Shown: piece after piece, positions 19,056-28,142 of the stretch
Numbering within the stretch: position 1 is the stretch's first letter
Layout of the letters: each line of letters begins with the position of its first letter
NCBI RefSeq assembly: GCF_000590885.1
Contig: NZ_JFHN01000018.1
Location: 168,171 to 232,170, forward strand
Source: Erwinia mallotivora
Lineage (GTDB): Bacteria > Pseudomonadota > Gammaproteobacteria > Enterobacterales > Enterobacteriaceae
DNA length: 64,000 bases
Reading direction: 5' to 3'
The notes under the pieces: model-generated
What the model saw: the letters and a program-made list of their open reading frames with translations, nothing else
What the model was told of the DNA's origin: nothing
Database searches by the model: none
Translations under genes and position numbers: made by a program

Positions 19056-19141
19056 TGATTGCCAAATAGTAGCATCGCCGCTATAGTGGCGGCAACGGGT
19101 TAACACATGATAAAAGCCACGTTACTCAAAGGTTAATATTT

Positions 19142-20302
19142 ATGAGCCAGACGTCGATTACACCACAGAGCAAACTCCCCGCTCTTGGTACTACCATCTT
19201 CACGCAAATGAGCGCTCTGGCGCAGCAGCACAACGCCATCAATCTTTCTCAGGGTTTTCCTGATTTTGATGGCCCGGACTATCTTAAAGACCGTCTGGCA
19301 CACCATGTTAACAACGGCGCAAATCAGTACGCGCCAATGATCGGTGTGCAGCCGCTGCGCGAGGCGATTGCAGCCAAAACCGCTGAGCTGTATGGCTATC
19401 AGCCAGACTGCAACAGCGAAGTTACGGTAACCACCGGCGCTTCAGAAGCGCTCTATGCTGCGATCACCGCACTGGTGCGCGAGGGCGATGAAGTGATCTG
19501 CTTTGATCCGAGCTACGACAGCTACGCGCCAGCGGTGGCACTGGCTGGTGGCGTAATGAAGCGTATCGCGTTGCAACCGCCGACTTTTCGGCCAGACTGG
19601 CAGGCATTCGCGGCTCTGCTCACATCGCGTACCCGGCTGGTTATTCTTAACACGCCGCATAATCCCTCAGCCACCGTCTGGCAGCAGCATGACTTTGCCG
19701 CACTGTGGCAGGCGATAAAGGCACAGGAAATTTATGTGCTGAGTGATGAAGTTTACGAACATATCTGTTTTACACCGGAGGGGCATGCCAGCGTGCTTGG
19801 CCATCCGCAGCTGCGTGAACGCGCCATCGCCGTCTCATCATTTGGCAAAACCTTTCATATGACCGGCTGGAAAGTGGGCTATTGTGTAGCTCCTGCGGCG
19901 CTGACGGCAGAAGTACGAAAAATACATCAGTATCTGACCTTTTCCGTCACTACCCCGGCCCAGCTGGCGCTGGCCGATATGCTCAATGCTTTTCCACAGC
20001 ACTATCGTGAGTTGCCCGATTTTTACCGCGCCCGCCGCGATCGTCTGGTCCGGGGGCTGGCAAACAGCCGTTTTGAGATACTGCCGTGCGAAGGCACCTA
20101 TTTCCTGCTGGCCGATTATCGCGCCATTTCCGATCTGGATGACGTGGCGTTCTGTCAGTGGCTGACCCGAGAAGCAGGTGTGGCGGCCATCCCCCTCTCG
20201 GTATTCTGTGCCGATCCCTTTCCACATAAACTGATCCGCCTGTGCTTTGCCAAGCAGGAAGCCACGCTGGATGCTGCTGCGGAGCGACTGTGTCAACTTT
20301 AA
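19142..20302 (+). CDS. mtnE: Methionine (glutamine-dependent) aminotransferase
   Basis: 386 residues. Fold-type I PLP aminotransferase related to E. coli YbdL. It makes methionine from 2-keto-4-methylthiobutyrate, usually with glutamine as amino donor. Hallmarks are NLSQGFPDFDGP, NQYAPMIGVQPLREAI, VLSDEVYEHICF and the PLP lysine in SSFGKTFHMTGWKVGY. Its 3' end overlaps the omega-amidase-like gene by 13 bases. Confidence 0.93.
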   Translation: MSQTSITPQSKLPALGTTIFTQMSALAQQHNAINLSQGFPDFDGPDYLKDRLAHHVNNGANQYAPMIGVQPLREAIAAKTAELYGYQPDCNSEVTVTTGASEALYAAITALVREGDEVICFDPSYDSYAPAVALAGGVMKRIALQPPTFRPDWQAFAALLTSRTRLVILNTPHNPSATVWQQHDFAALWQAIKAQEIYVLSDEVYEHICFTPEGHASVLGHPQLRERAIAVSSFGKTFHMTGWKVGYCVAPAALTAEVRKIHQYLTFSVTTPAQLALADMLNAFPQHYRELPDFYRARRDRLVRGLANSRFEILPCEGTYFLLADYRAISDLDDVAFCQWLTREAGVAAIPLSVFCADPFPHKLIRLCFAKQEATLDAAAERLCQL

Positions 20303-21057
20303 AACTCAGCGTATTACAACAGCCGCTGGTATGGATGGACGGCGAGGCCAATCTGCGCTTTTTCGATGGCGTCATTGATCATTTGCCTGACAGCGATCTG
20401 ATCGTTCTGCCGGAAATGTTCACCACCGGCTTTGCGATGGGTGCGGCGAAAGCGTCGTTGCCGGAAGCGCAGGTAATCAGCTGGCTGCATGAAAAAGCCC
20501 GTTTAACTCAGGCGCTGACAGGCGGTAGCGTAGCCATTCAGACGGCAAAAGGAGCGGTGAATCGTTTCCTGCTGGTAGAGCCAGATGGCAAGGTTCATCG
20601 CTACGATAAGCGCCATCTGTTTCGTATGGCTGATGAACATCAGCATTATCTGGCCGGTGACAGCCGGGTGGTGGTGGAATGGCGCGGCTGGCGCATCCTG
20701 CCGCAAATTTGCTACGACCTGCGCTTTCCTGTGTTCTCGCGAAATCAAAACGATTACGATCTGGCGCTGTATGTGGCTAACTGGCCTGAACCTCGTGCCG
20801 GCCACTGGCAGGCACTGCTGCTGGCCCGTGCTATTGAAAATCAGGCATATATTGTCGGTTGTAATCGGGTTGGCAGTGATGACAATCACCATCTGTACAG
20901 CGGTGACAGTCGGATAATCAGTCCGCAGGGTGAGATTCTGGCGGCAGCTGAACCCCATCAATCTGCGGTGCTGAATGCCGAACTGTCGCTGAAGGCGTTA
21001 CAGGACTACCGTCATCGCTTCCCCGCATGGCGCGATGCCGACAGCTTCAGTTGGTAA
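20290..21057 (+). CDS. yafV: Carbon-nitrogen hydrolase YafV (omega-amidase, MtnU-like)
   Basis: 255 residues from a GTG at 20290 inside the end of mtnE; this start matches the E. coli YafV N-terminus (LKLSVLQQPLVWMDG). The nitrilase-superfamily triad is visible: Glu in VLPEMFTTGF, Lys in YDKRHLFRM and Cys in ICYDLRFPVF. Omega-amidases hydrolyse 2-oxoglutaramate formed when glutamine-dependent transaminases such as MtnE act. The overlap with mtnE supports this role here. In E. coli yafV lies near fadE, so this may be a retained neighbour. Confidence 0.92.
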   Translation: MSTLKLSVLQQPLVWMDGEANLRFFDGVIDHLPDSDLIVLPEMFTTGFAMGAAKASLPEAQVISWLHEKARLTQALTGGSVAIQTAKGAVNRFLLVEPDGKVHRYDKRHLFRMADEHQHYLAGDSRVVVEWRGWRILPQICYDLRFPVFSRNQNDYDLALYVANWPEPRAGHWQALLLARAIENQAYIVGCNRVGSDDNHHLYSGDSRIISPQGEILAAAEPHQSAVLNAELSLKALQDYRHRFPAWRDADSFSW

Positions 21058-21084
21058 GCAGTCCTGCAATATGCAGCGCAATAT

Positions 21085-21837
21085 TTACTGTGACAGGTAG
21101 CGGGTATCACCCACCTTTACCAGGCTGAATTTACCCTCTTCAAAATGAAGGAGGGTCAGACTGGCGTTACCGATACTTTCACCATGATAACTTTCCGGGG
21201 TAAGGATAGTCAGGATGGTGGGGATAGCGCTGCCATGAGAAACCACCAGGCTGTTGCCGCCGCCTTTTGCCTCCGTCTCACGGATCACCTCAGCGATGCC
21301 CGCCTTAAGTCGTGTCACAATAGCCGCATAATTTTCCGCCATTCCGGTTTTATCATTGCGGGCTATTGCGTCGGCCATTTCTTTATCGCTCATTTTGCTG
21401 GTGAAGGTTTCCCAGGTTGACCAGTCTTTTTTAAACTCAACCTTTTTCTCAGCAAACAGCGGCTGCCACAATTCCGCATCGTCACGACCTTCATAACCAC
21501 CATAACCCCATTCGCGCAGCATCGGGGATTCTGTCAGCTCAGGTTTATTCGCTGCGTTATTCTGCTGCAAAATCAGTTTTGCTGTTGCTCTCGCCCTGCC
21601 GCTGTCGCTACTGAACGCGGTAGTGAAAACAATATTCTCCAGCCCCTTCCCGGCCCTTTTCGCCTGTTCAATACCCTGTTCTGTTAACGGCGAGTCACTC
21701 CATCCCTGGACCTGGCCAGTGGTATTAAACATTGTCCTGCCGTGACGGATTAAATAGATATCAACCCCTTTTGCCGTTCCCTGTAAGGTAAATAATCCCG
21801 TGCAGATTGCTCCTGTTATTAGCAGCCACTTTTTCAT
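21085..21837 (-). CDS. Secreted histidine phosphatase family protein
   Basis: 250 residues from MKKWLLITGAICTGLF, with a GAGGGA site; a start four codons earlier is less well placed. A Sec signal peptide is followed by the histidine phosphatase core: VDIYLIRHGRTMFNTTGQVQGWSDSPLTEQG (phosphohistidine in RHG) and LVVSHGSAIPTI (second catalytic His). Most similar in layout to phosphoglycerate-mutase-like phosphatases that are exported. Substrate unknown. It is a separate unit between yafV and a PTS operon, all on the - strand. Confidence 0.87.
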   Translation of the reverse strand: MKKWLLITGAICTGLFTLQGTAKGVDIYLIRHGRTMFNTTGQVQGWSDSPLTEQGIEQAKRAGKGLENIVFTTAFSSDSGRARATAKLILQQNNAANKPELTESPMLREWGYGGYEGRDDAELWQPLFAEKKVEFKKDWSTWETFTSKMSDKEMADAIARNDKTGMAENYAAIVTRLKAGIAEVIRETEAKGGGNSLVVSHGSAIPTILTILTPESYHGESIGNASLTLLHFEEGKFSLVKVGDTRYLSQ

Positions 21838-21868
21838 TTGTTCCCTCAATCAAAAACGTCCTGAGCGA

Positions 21869-22192
21869 TTAACGGCTGTCAGTCATGACCGCCAGCCGCT
21901 GATAAAGATCAATGAACTCACCAGACAACAGTTTGAAATTCTCGGCGCTCATCATTTGATCTTCTGCATGGATCAGGATCAGCGAAAGATGGTCGCGCAT
22001 CCCTTCCATTTCTGCCTGAATTAATTTTGCGTGAACCTGATGTCCCAGATTAAAACTCTCCAGCCCGCTGTTCATCAGCGTTGCCGCCTGCTCAAAATCA
22101 CCTTTCTTTGCCTGCTGTATTGCATCAATAAAGGATGAACGCGCTTCGCCAACATGACAAATAAGTTCAAAACAGACCTGTTCAATATCCAT
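21869..22192 (-). CDS. PTS lactose/cellobiose-type IIA protein
   Basis: 107 residues, an all-helical IIA protein of the lactose/N,N'-diacetylchitobiose family. The phosphorylated His is in SLILIHAEDQMMSAE. It passes phosphate from HPr to the IIB partner encoded immediately upstream; the IIB stop and this start abut. Last gene of the PTS operon. Confidence 0.92.
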   Translation of the reverse strand: MDIEQVCFELICHVGEARSSFIDAIQQAKKGDFEQAATLMNSGLESFNLGHQVHAKLIQAEMEGMRDHLSLILIHAEDQMMSAENFKLLSGEFIDLYQRLAVMTDSR

Positions 22193-22501
22193 TTAATTAT
22201 TCTCAGCTATAACATTTAATGCCTGTTGTAATATCTTCTCACCATTCATGGTGCCGTAATCCAGCGTATCAATAACCCTTACCGGAATGCTTTTTGCCAC
22301 GTCCTGTACTTTATTCAGCAGGAATCTGACCTGTGGACCCAGCAATATTATATCGGTGGTGTCCAGATTTTCACTCAGCGCCTGCTCCGGTATGGCTTTT
22401 ATTTCCACGTCTGCATTAATTTTGTTGGCCGCCTCGGTCATTTTTTTCACCATAATGCTGGTCGACATCCCCGCAGAGCACATCAGTAAAATTTTCTTCA
22501 T
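22193..22501 (-). CDS. PTS lactose/cellobiose-type IIB protein
   Basis: 102 residues. The active-site P-loop MKKILLMCSAGMSTSIMV has the phosphocysteine at residue 8. It is a cytoplasmic IIB domain of the cellobiose/chitobiose type. It has a second paralogue in the operon: the transporter at 23974-25569 carries its own N-terminal IIB domain, so two IIB domains coexist. Confidence 0.92.
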   Translation of the reverse strand: MKKILLMCSAGMSTSIMVKKMTEAANKINADVEIKAIPEQALSENLDTTDIILLGPQVRFLLNKVQDVAKSIPVRVIDTLDYGTMNGEKILQQALNVIAENN

Positions 22502-22549
22502 CTTGTTATCTCCTGAATAATATAAATGACAGATCGTATTTTTCCGACG

Positions 22550-23974
22550 TTAAATTAAATTCTTTCCCTGGCTGGCAATAATTTTTTGATACCAGTAAAA
22601 ACTGGCTTTTTTATAACGCTTCAGCGATCGAAGGTCCGTATCATCACGATCGACATAGACAAAACCGTAGCGTTTGCGATAGCCATTGCTGGTGCTGAGC
22701 AGGTCCATAAACGACCAGGGATAATATCCCAGCACCGGCACACCCTCTGCCATCGCCAGTTGCAGTTGAACAAGATGCTTTTGCAGATAATCGATGCGGT
22801 AAGAGTCATCAACACGTCCATCAAGCAGACGATCTTCGGCACCCAGGCCATTTTCGGTAACCATCAGCGGCAGCTGGTAGCGGTCGTACAATTTGCGACA
22901 GGCGATGCGCAGTCCGATAGGGTCGATCTCCCAGTCCCAGTCGTTACGTTCAAGGTAAGGGTTGCTGTCACCCGCGTACAAACCGGGGAAACGGGGGTAG
23001 ATAAATCCCCCTTTTGTACCGTCGGGATTGAAACCAGGTTGTGAAGTCTGCGTAGTAACCGGGCAAAACTTCGCCACATCACTTTGGTAGTAGTTAAAGG
23101 CAATAAAATCCGGCTGCACGTTGCGCAGCTCATCCATTTCTGCGGATGCCAGCCGAATGTCCGTGCCACGCTGGGCAAAAAAGCGGATTACCGCCGGGTT
23201 TTGCCTGCCCAGACAGAGCAGATCCAGAGGATAAAAGGTTCTGAATTCATCTTCATTCAGGGCGGCCAGCACATCTTCAGGGGCACAGGTCGCCGGGTAG
23301 GCGACCGCATAACCGATGCAGGGACCAATTTTCGCCTGGGGCAATAACCGGTGACACAGATTAATCACTCTGGCATTAGCCAGCGCCATCACCCTGCTGA
23401 CCTGAAAACGCCAGTTTTCCATCCCGACGCCCTCAGGCACTCCGCCAATCAGGTCCGGATAGAGCACCACATTGTTCGATTCGCAGATGGTCATAAAATA
23501 CTTCACGCGGTCACCAAATTCGCGGAAACAGATTTCAGCAAAATGGAGGAAATCCCCGATCATTTCGTCGCCATACCAACCGCCATACGCATCCTGAAGC
23601 GCCTGGGGGTGATCGAAGTGGTAGAGCGTTACCAGCGGCTGAATGTCCTGTTCCAGCAGGGCGTCAATCAGTCGGTTGTAAAATTTAATCCCCAGGGGAT
23701 TGGGGGTGCGTCCGTCAGGACAGACGCGGGTCCAGGCAATAGAAAACCGCCAGGATTTCAGCCCGGCTTCTTTCATCAGGGCAATGTCTTCGTCGACACG
23801 ATGATAATGATCGGAGGTGACGCTGGTGTCGTGAAACCGGTTGGTAAAGTTTTTATGATCCTGGATGGATTCGCTTTTACCGTCTTCATTAATCGCGCCT
23901 TCAACCTGCCAAGCTGCGCTGGCGGCTCCCCACAGAAAGTCATCGGGAAAAGGGTTTACACTCAGGTGTTCCAT
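22550..23974 (-). CDS. GH1 family 6-phospho-beta-glycosidase
   Basis: 474 residues. Glycoside hydrolase family 1, expected to split a phosphorylated beta-glucoside imported by the adjacent PTS. N-terminal FPDDFLWGAASAAWQVEGA and the nucleophile segment MVTENGLGAED (Glu374) are typical. The acid/base segment is unusual: MTICESNN (Glu165), where the family normally has Asn-Glu, so the residue before the catalytic Glu is Cys. The start shares one base with the transporter stop (TAATG). Confidence 0.9.
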   Translation of the reverse strand: MEHLSVNPFPDDFLWGAASAAWQVEGAINEDGKSESIQDHKNFTNRFHDTSVTSDHYHRVDEDIALMKEAGLKSWRFSIAWTRVCPDGRTPNPLGIKFYNRLIDALLEQDIQPLVTLYHFDHPQALQDAYGGWYGDEMIGDFLHFAEICFREFGDRVKYFMTICESNNVVLYPDLIGGVPEGVGMENWRFQVSRVMALANARVINLCHRLLPQAKIGPCIGYAVAYPATCAPEDVLAALNEDEFRTFYPLDLLCLGRQNPAVIRFFAQRGTDIRLASAEMDELRNVQPDFIAFNYYQSDVAKFCPVTTQTSQPGFNPDGTKGGFIYPRFPGLYAGDSNPYLERNDWDWEIDPIGLRIACRKLYDRYQLPLMVTENGLGAEDRLLDGRVDDSYRIDYLQKHLVQLQLAMAEGVPVLGYYPWSFMDLLSTSNGYRKRYGFVYVDRDDTDLRSLKRYKKASFYWYQKIIASQGKNLI

Positions 23975-25569
23975 TATGCTGACTCTCCGTCATGTATCTG
24001 AGCCGCAGCCTGCTGCTCCTGTTGATATAGCTGCCTGTCCGCGATGCGGAAAAAAGGGTAGTAAAACAGCATGGAAATCAAAACGATCGCCAGTGACCAT
24101 AAGGTGGTGGAAAGGCTACCGCCGGTCATCAGAAAACCGACAATAAAGGTTGGCGTGGTCCACGGCAGGTTAGCGACATGGGGCATGGTGATGACACCAT
24201 GCTGCATCAGTAAGAAAGTCGCCGCAGCGGTAATACCCGGCGTCAGAATAAACGGCACCATAAACAGCGGATTAAAGCAGACTGGCGCACCGAAAATAAT
24301 CGGTTCATTAATATTAAATATGCCCGGACCGGACGACATTCTGCCCAGCTTTTTGAAATACTGACTTTTTGCCGTCAAAGCCATCAGCAGCACTAATCCC
24401 AGGGTTGCGCCGGTCCCTCCCGCCCAAATCATGGCATCCGTGGCGTTGGTTGCCGCGAAAATAACCTGCTCTCCCGCCTGAAAAGCCTTTTCATTGGCGG
24501 CGCCATTCTGCATCAGGAAGGGCATCGCCACCCCAATAACAACCTGAGAATTAATGCCGCAGAAAAAGACCAGCGCGCACAACATATGATAAAAAGCATA
24601 ACCCGGTGCCGAATTGAGTACGAATGTGACCGGGGTCATCACTCTGGCAATCAGGACATTAATATTGAAATGAAAAACCACGATCAGCGTACTGAACAAC
24701 GCCAGTAAAAAAAGTGCCGGAAGCAACGAGGTGAATGACTCACTCACTGCGTCAGGAACACCATCTGGCATACGAATGGCAATATTTTTTTCCTTAAAAA
24801 AGGCCAGCGTCTTAAGCGTAATAAAACCAATCAATATCGCACTGATCAACCCCGATGTTCCCAGCCCTTCGGTATTGAGAATATATTCATTACCCTCACC
24901 TGGCTGATACTGGCTGACAATAAAAAGACTGACCGTGGTGGCGATAGTGACAAATATATCCTGCTTATATTCCAGCGCACCATAATAAGCGATACTGGCG
25001 GCAGTCAGCAGCCCCATTACGCCGGTAGTCGCATTAAATATTGTGTTGAAAAAAGGGGCAGCCGGCGCCATAAAATTAGCCAGTGGTGCATAGGGAAGAT
25101 TTGAAAAAAGCACCGAAGTACTGCCAATAATAAGCAGAGCCATACAGGCGCACATTGCGTTACGAATAACGGTCAGTGCCCGGTTGCTTCCCACCCTGAC
25201 CACAACCGGCATTAAATGTTTTTCCAGAAAGGTGGTGGATGTCTGATTCATCGTTGTATTCCCTTTTCCTTGCAGTTGATTTTTTATTTTTTCCAGAATT
25301 GCTGCGGTATTAATGCTGCCATACTCCTCTCTTTCGAGAGTCATCATGACTTTCCCTTGCGCATGAATAATTTCTTTTAAATGTGGCGTATCAGAAATAT
25401 TTTGCGGCGCGATCAGGACAACATCAGCCTGCTGGATATAAAGCGCAATCTGTCCGATACTCACCGCCAGAAAATAATAATCCAGTCCTTGCAGTCTGGC
25501 GGTCTGTCGCAATTTTCTCACCACAATGCTGGATGACATGCCGGTGCTGCAACACACCAGGATATTCAT
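23974..25569 (-). CDS. PTS lactose/cellobiose-type IIBC transporter
   Basis: 531 residues from MNILVCCSTGMSSSIVV; an earlier in-frame start at 25623 overlaps the hairpin region and has no good site. Residues 1-100 are a IIB domain with tandem Cys at 6-7 in the P-loop. From about residue 120 there is a IIC permease with about ten membrane segments, including FFCGINSQVVIGVAMP and the conserved NINEPIIFGAPV loop. It imports and phosphorylates a beta-glucoside-like sugar; the exact sugar is not readable. Confidence 0.9.
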   Translation of the reverse strand: MNILVCCSTGMSSSIVVRKLRQTARLQGLDYYFLAVSIGQIALYIQQADVVLIAPQNISDTPHLKEIIHAQGKVMMTLEREEYGSINTAAILEKIKNQLQGKGNTTMNQTSTTFLEKHLMPVVVRVGSNRALTVIRNAMCACMALLIIGSTSVLFSNLPYAPLANFMAPAAPFFNTIFNATTGVMGLLTAASIAYYGALEYKQDIFVTIATTVSLFIVSQYQPGEGNEYILNTEGLGTSGLISAILIGFITLKTLAFFKEKNIAIRMPDGVPDAVSESFTSLLPALFLLALFSTLIVVFHFNINVLIARVMTPVTFVLNSAPGYAFYHMLCALVFFCGINSQVVIGVAMPFLMQNGAANEKAFQAGEQVIFAATNATDAMIWAGGTGATLGLVLLMALTAKSQYFKKLGRMSSGPGIFNINEPIIFGAPVCFNPLFMVPFILTPGITAAATFLLMQHGVITMPHVANLPWTTPTFIVGFLMTGGSLSTTLWSLAIVLISMLFYYPFFRIADRQLYQQEQQAAAQIHDGESA

Positions 25570-25628
25570 AGCCTGTCCTCCTTTTTTGAATGGTAACCCG
25601 CGTCGGCATAATGCGGCATACAAATAAC

Positions 25629-25647
25629 TGCCGCTTCTGATGCGGCA
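25629..25647 (-). promoter_or_regulatory. Small hairpin between regulator and PTS transporter
   Basis: TGCCGC and GCGGCA flank a 7-base loop directly after the regulator stop codon and 60 bases before the transporter start. A second GCGGCAT repeat upstream (25614-25619) allows an alternative pairing. It may attenuate or process the transcript between the genes. Only structure and position support this. Confidence 0.35.
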
Positions 25648-27606
25648 TTATCTGAAGGGGGAACGATCGCTTTGTTGTTCAGCCTGTAATATCGTCTCTT
25701 CCAGTAAGCGGACAAATGTTGTGAAGGTGGTGTTGTCGCCAAGCTCTTTCAGCTTTTTACCGTCACACATAAAAGCCATCAGCGTTTCGTACAGACGTTG
25801 CAAAGAGGCAGTTTCTCCCTCACGAATATTCAGCATAAAAACATAACGCACATTTTGCTTATCCCAGCGAAGCGGCTTATTCAGCACCGCAACGGTGACG
25901 AAGGTACGTCTGCCAACGGGATAGAGTGGGTGGGGAAAGGCAATGGCGTGCCCAAATTCCGTAGCGGAGAGTTGTTCTCTTTCAATCACCAGGCGGGCAA
26001 AATCCTTTCCCGTTGCAATATGGCTACTGACCCGCTGGCAAAGTTCGTTGATTAACGCGTAACGCTCGTTGCTGTGCAGGTCAGTAAAGAATAAATCCGG
26101 GTGGAAATACTGGCTGATTAAGTGAACATCCTGCCGCGCACCGTTCAGCCATTTTTCCATTTGGGTAAGCCCGGCAGGATCAAGAAAATAGTTGATGCGT
26201 AACAGCGGGAGAGAAACCGGAAAAGGGATATCAACGGTGGAAAGAATCAGATCATACCCTTCTGAATCAAAGTGGTTCAGCTGATACAGCTGTACCACGC
26301 TAATCAGGTTAATTTGCCCGGAGAAATGTTGTTTCAGCTTATACAGCAACAGTTGAGAGCTCCCCATACCACTGGCACAAACGAGGATCAGGTTCACTTT
26401 TTTTTGACTGACTTTGCGACGCTCCAGCGCCAGAGCAAAATGGACTGCCAGATAGCCTGTTTCGGCCTCATTCATTACCAGTCCGGTTTCCAGACAGACG
26501 GTTTTTGCTGCAAGCACGGCCATTTCAAACGCCGTGACGTTTTCTTCTTTAATCTGCTCAAGTAAAAGATTATGGATTTTCAGATCCCATTGCAGGCGAT
26601 CGATCATCGGCGTTAAGTGCAGGGTAAGAAGATGGTACAACTCGGTATCATTGCCAAGATCGACGGCGAAGGCTGCCGATATCCGCTCGGTAATCTGTTC
26701 AAACAGGGCAATAATTGGCGGCGGGACGACAAAAACTCCCTCCTCGCCTGGGCTTTTCTTTCCGGCAAGATGAATGGAAATGAAGTAACATTCCGCCTCA
26801 GGAAAAGAGAGGTTAAATACCCGTTCAAAGCGTTGTACTAACTGCCGGGCGATATGGAATTCATCGCGCGCTTTGAGGCGCTGATGTTGGGGAGGCAAAG
26901 CGATATCATCGCCGCATTTATTGATGCGCATTAACGCGATTTCCAGATGAATGACCAGATTCTGAAAACCGGTATCGGTCAGCTGCCACTCATTTTCCTG
27001 AAGTGTTTCAGCTAAAAGTTCCCGGATCACCCGCCGGGTATCACCTGCCCTCTCCAGCTGATAATCACTGTGACTGTCGTCATAGAAAAAAAATCGGGCG
27101 ATTGCCTGTCTGATACTCAGTTCACTGCCCGATAATTTTATGCCACAGGCCGTTTTATCAATCAGAGTGAGATTAAAATCGGCCAGCGCCTTGCGTACCT
27201 CTTTCATATAATTGTTCAGTAAAGAACGGCTGATAAACATCTTTTCAGCCACCTTATCCAGCTTAAGATAATCATCTGCCAGAAGAAGCGTTCGCAGTAA
27301 ATAGTTGACACGTTCATCATGGCGTAGCGGCGCAACAAAATGATGGCGCTGTTCAGAACCTGACAAAGATTTTAACAAGGCACGATATTTATCTTCATCC
27401 TTCACATTTAGCTGATACCCCACGCCCTGTCGCGCCTGTAATTCCACACCATTAGCGGATAAGTCCGCTTTATAACGGAAAATATCATCACGTAACGTTC
27501 TTGGTTTTATCTTAAGCTGCTTGCATATTTCCCGGCTGGTTAATGGCCCATTTTCATCATGCAATAACGTAAGTAACTTCAGTATTCGATGAAGATAATA
27601 TTTCAT
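25648..27606 (-). CDS. BglG/LicR-type PRD transcriptional regulator
   Basis: 652 residues. Order of domains: N-terminal helix-turn-helix segments (about 1-60 and 85-140), two PTS regulation domains (about 195-400, with conserved His in HLEIALMRIN and FHIARQLVQRF-like helices), a IIB-like domain (NLILVCASGMGSSQLLLYKL near 417, Cys present) and a C-terminal IIA-type domain (TEFGHAIAFPHPLYPVG near 560, active His). This is the LicR/MtlR layout, a DNA-binding activator controlled by PTS phosphorylation. It is the first gene of the PTS operon it presumably controls. Confidence 0.93.
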   Translation of the reverse strand: MKYYLHRILKLLTLLHDENGPLTSREICKQLKIKPRTLRDDIFRYKADLSANGVELQARQGVGYQLNVKDEDKYRALLKSLSGSEQRHHFVAPLRHDERVNYLLRTLLLADDYLKLDKVAEKMFISRSLLNNYMKEVRKALADFNLTLIDKTACGIKLSGSELSIRQAIARFFFYDDSHSDYQLERAGDTRRVIRELLAETLQENEWQLTDTGFQNLVIHLEIALMRINKCGDDIALPPQHQRLKARDEFHIARQLVQRFERVFNLSFPEAECYFISIHLAGKKSPGEEGVFVVPPPIIALFEQITERISAAFAVDLGNDTELYHLLTLHLTPMIDRLQWDLKIHNLLLEQIKEENVTAFEMAVLAAKTVCLETGLVMNEAETGYLAVHFALALERRKVSQKKVNLILVCASGMGSSQLLLYKLKQHFSGQINLISVVQLYQLNHFDSEGYDLILSTVDIPFPVSLPLLRINYFLDPAGLTQMEKWLNGARQDVHLISQYFHPDLFFTDLHSNERYALINELCQRVSSHIATGKDFARLVIEREQLSATEFGHAIAFPHPLYPVGRRTFVTVAVLNKPLRWDKQNVRYVFMLNIREGETASLQRLYETLMAFMCDGKKLKELGDNTTFTTFVRLLEETILQAEQQSDRSPFR

Positions 27607-28142
27607 AATCCTTTACACTCATAATTAAAAAAACGTCCCTTAAGCACATCAGAATTTATGTGCAAACAAAAAAACAGGTGTAATTTAACAAAATAAAAAC
27701 GCAAATATCAGACAAGTCAGAATTGAAAAAAAACATTTGTATTACACATTTCCGTTACCAATTTAGCTACACCTTTAAATATCAGCATCCATAAGTTGTG
27801 ACTCTGCGCGCAATAAACACCCTGCCGGGAAATATTTCTGCGCAAATTGATAGCGATCAAAAATAAACATTTTCAATTCCCGGTATCATTCAACAAAATA
27901 AAACAGAGAAAACATCAATAACGTTCAGATTTTAATTACTTTAATCATTAATAAAGCCTGCTTTTAATCACTGATAATCGTGCTCCGGACACGAGGAAAA
28001 TCTGAGACAAAGATAGCCAGGCAAGCACTTCACTCTCAACAGCAGACAGGTTGAAAAATAAACACAATTATCAGCTCCACACATGGCTGGTAAATTCTGA
28101 AAGAGCGATGAGTTACGCATAAAACAATCTACTGAGGCCGAG
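27607..28142. other. AT-rich divergent gap between PTS regulator and choline regulators
   Basis: 536 bases with no credible gene. Left part (27607-27800): A/T-rich, presumably the promoter of the PTS regulator on the - strand. Centre: FNR box and -10 element (separate entry). Right part (27896-28142): a predicted 5' leader of roughly 245 bases before the CadC-like gene, with two very short open frames (5 codons or fewer) and no terminator. Confidence 0.55.
27847..27889 (+). promoter_or_regulatory. FNR-dependent promoter for the choline-utilisation regulators
   Basis: TTGATAGCGATCAA (27847-27860) is a perfect FNR consensus (TTGAT-N4-ATCAA). A -10 element TATCAT follows at 27884-27889 and no -35 box is seen. 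With the start point about seven bases after the -10, the FNR site centres near -42, the classic class II activation position. The palindrome could also serve the divergent side. Anaerobic activation fits an oxygen-sensitive glycyl-radical pathway downstream. Confidence 0.75.
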
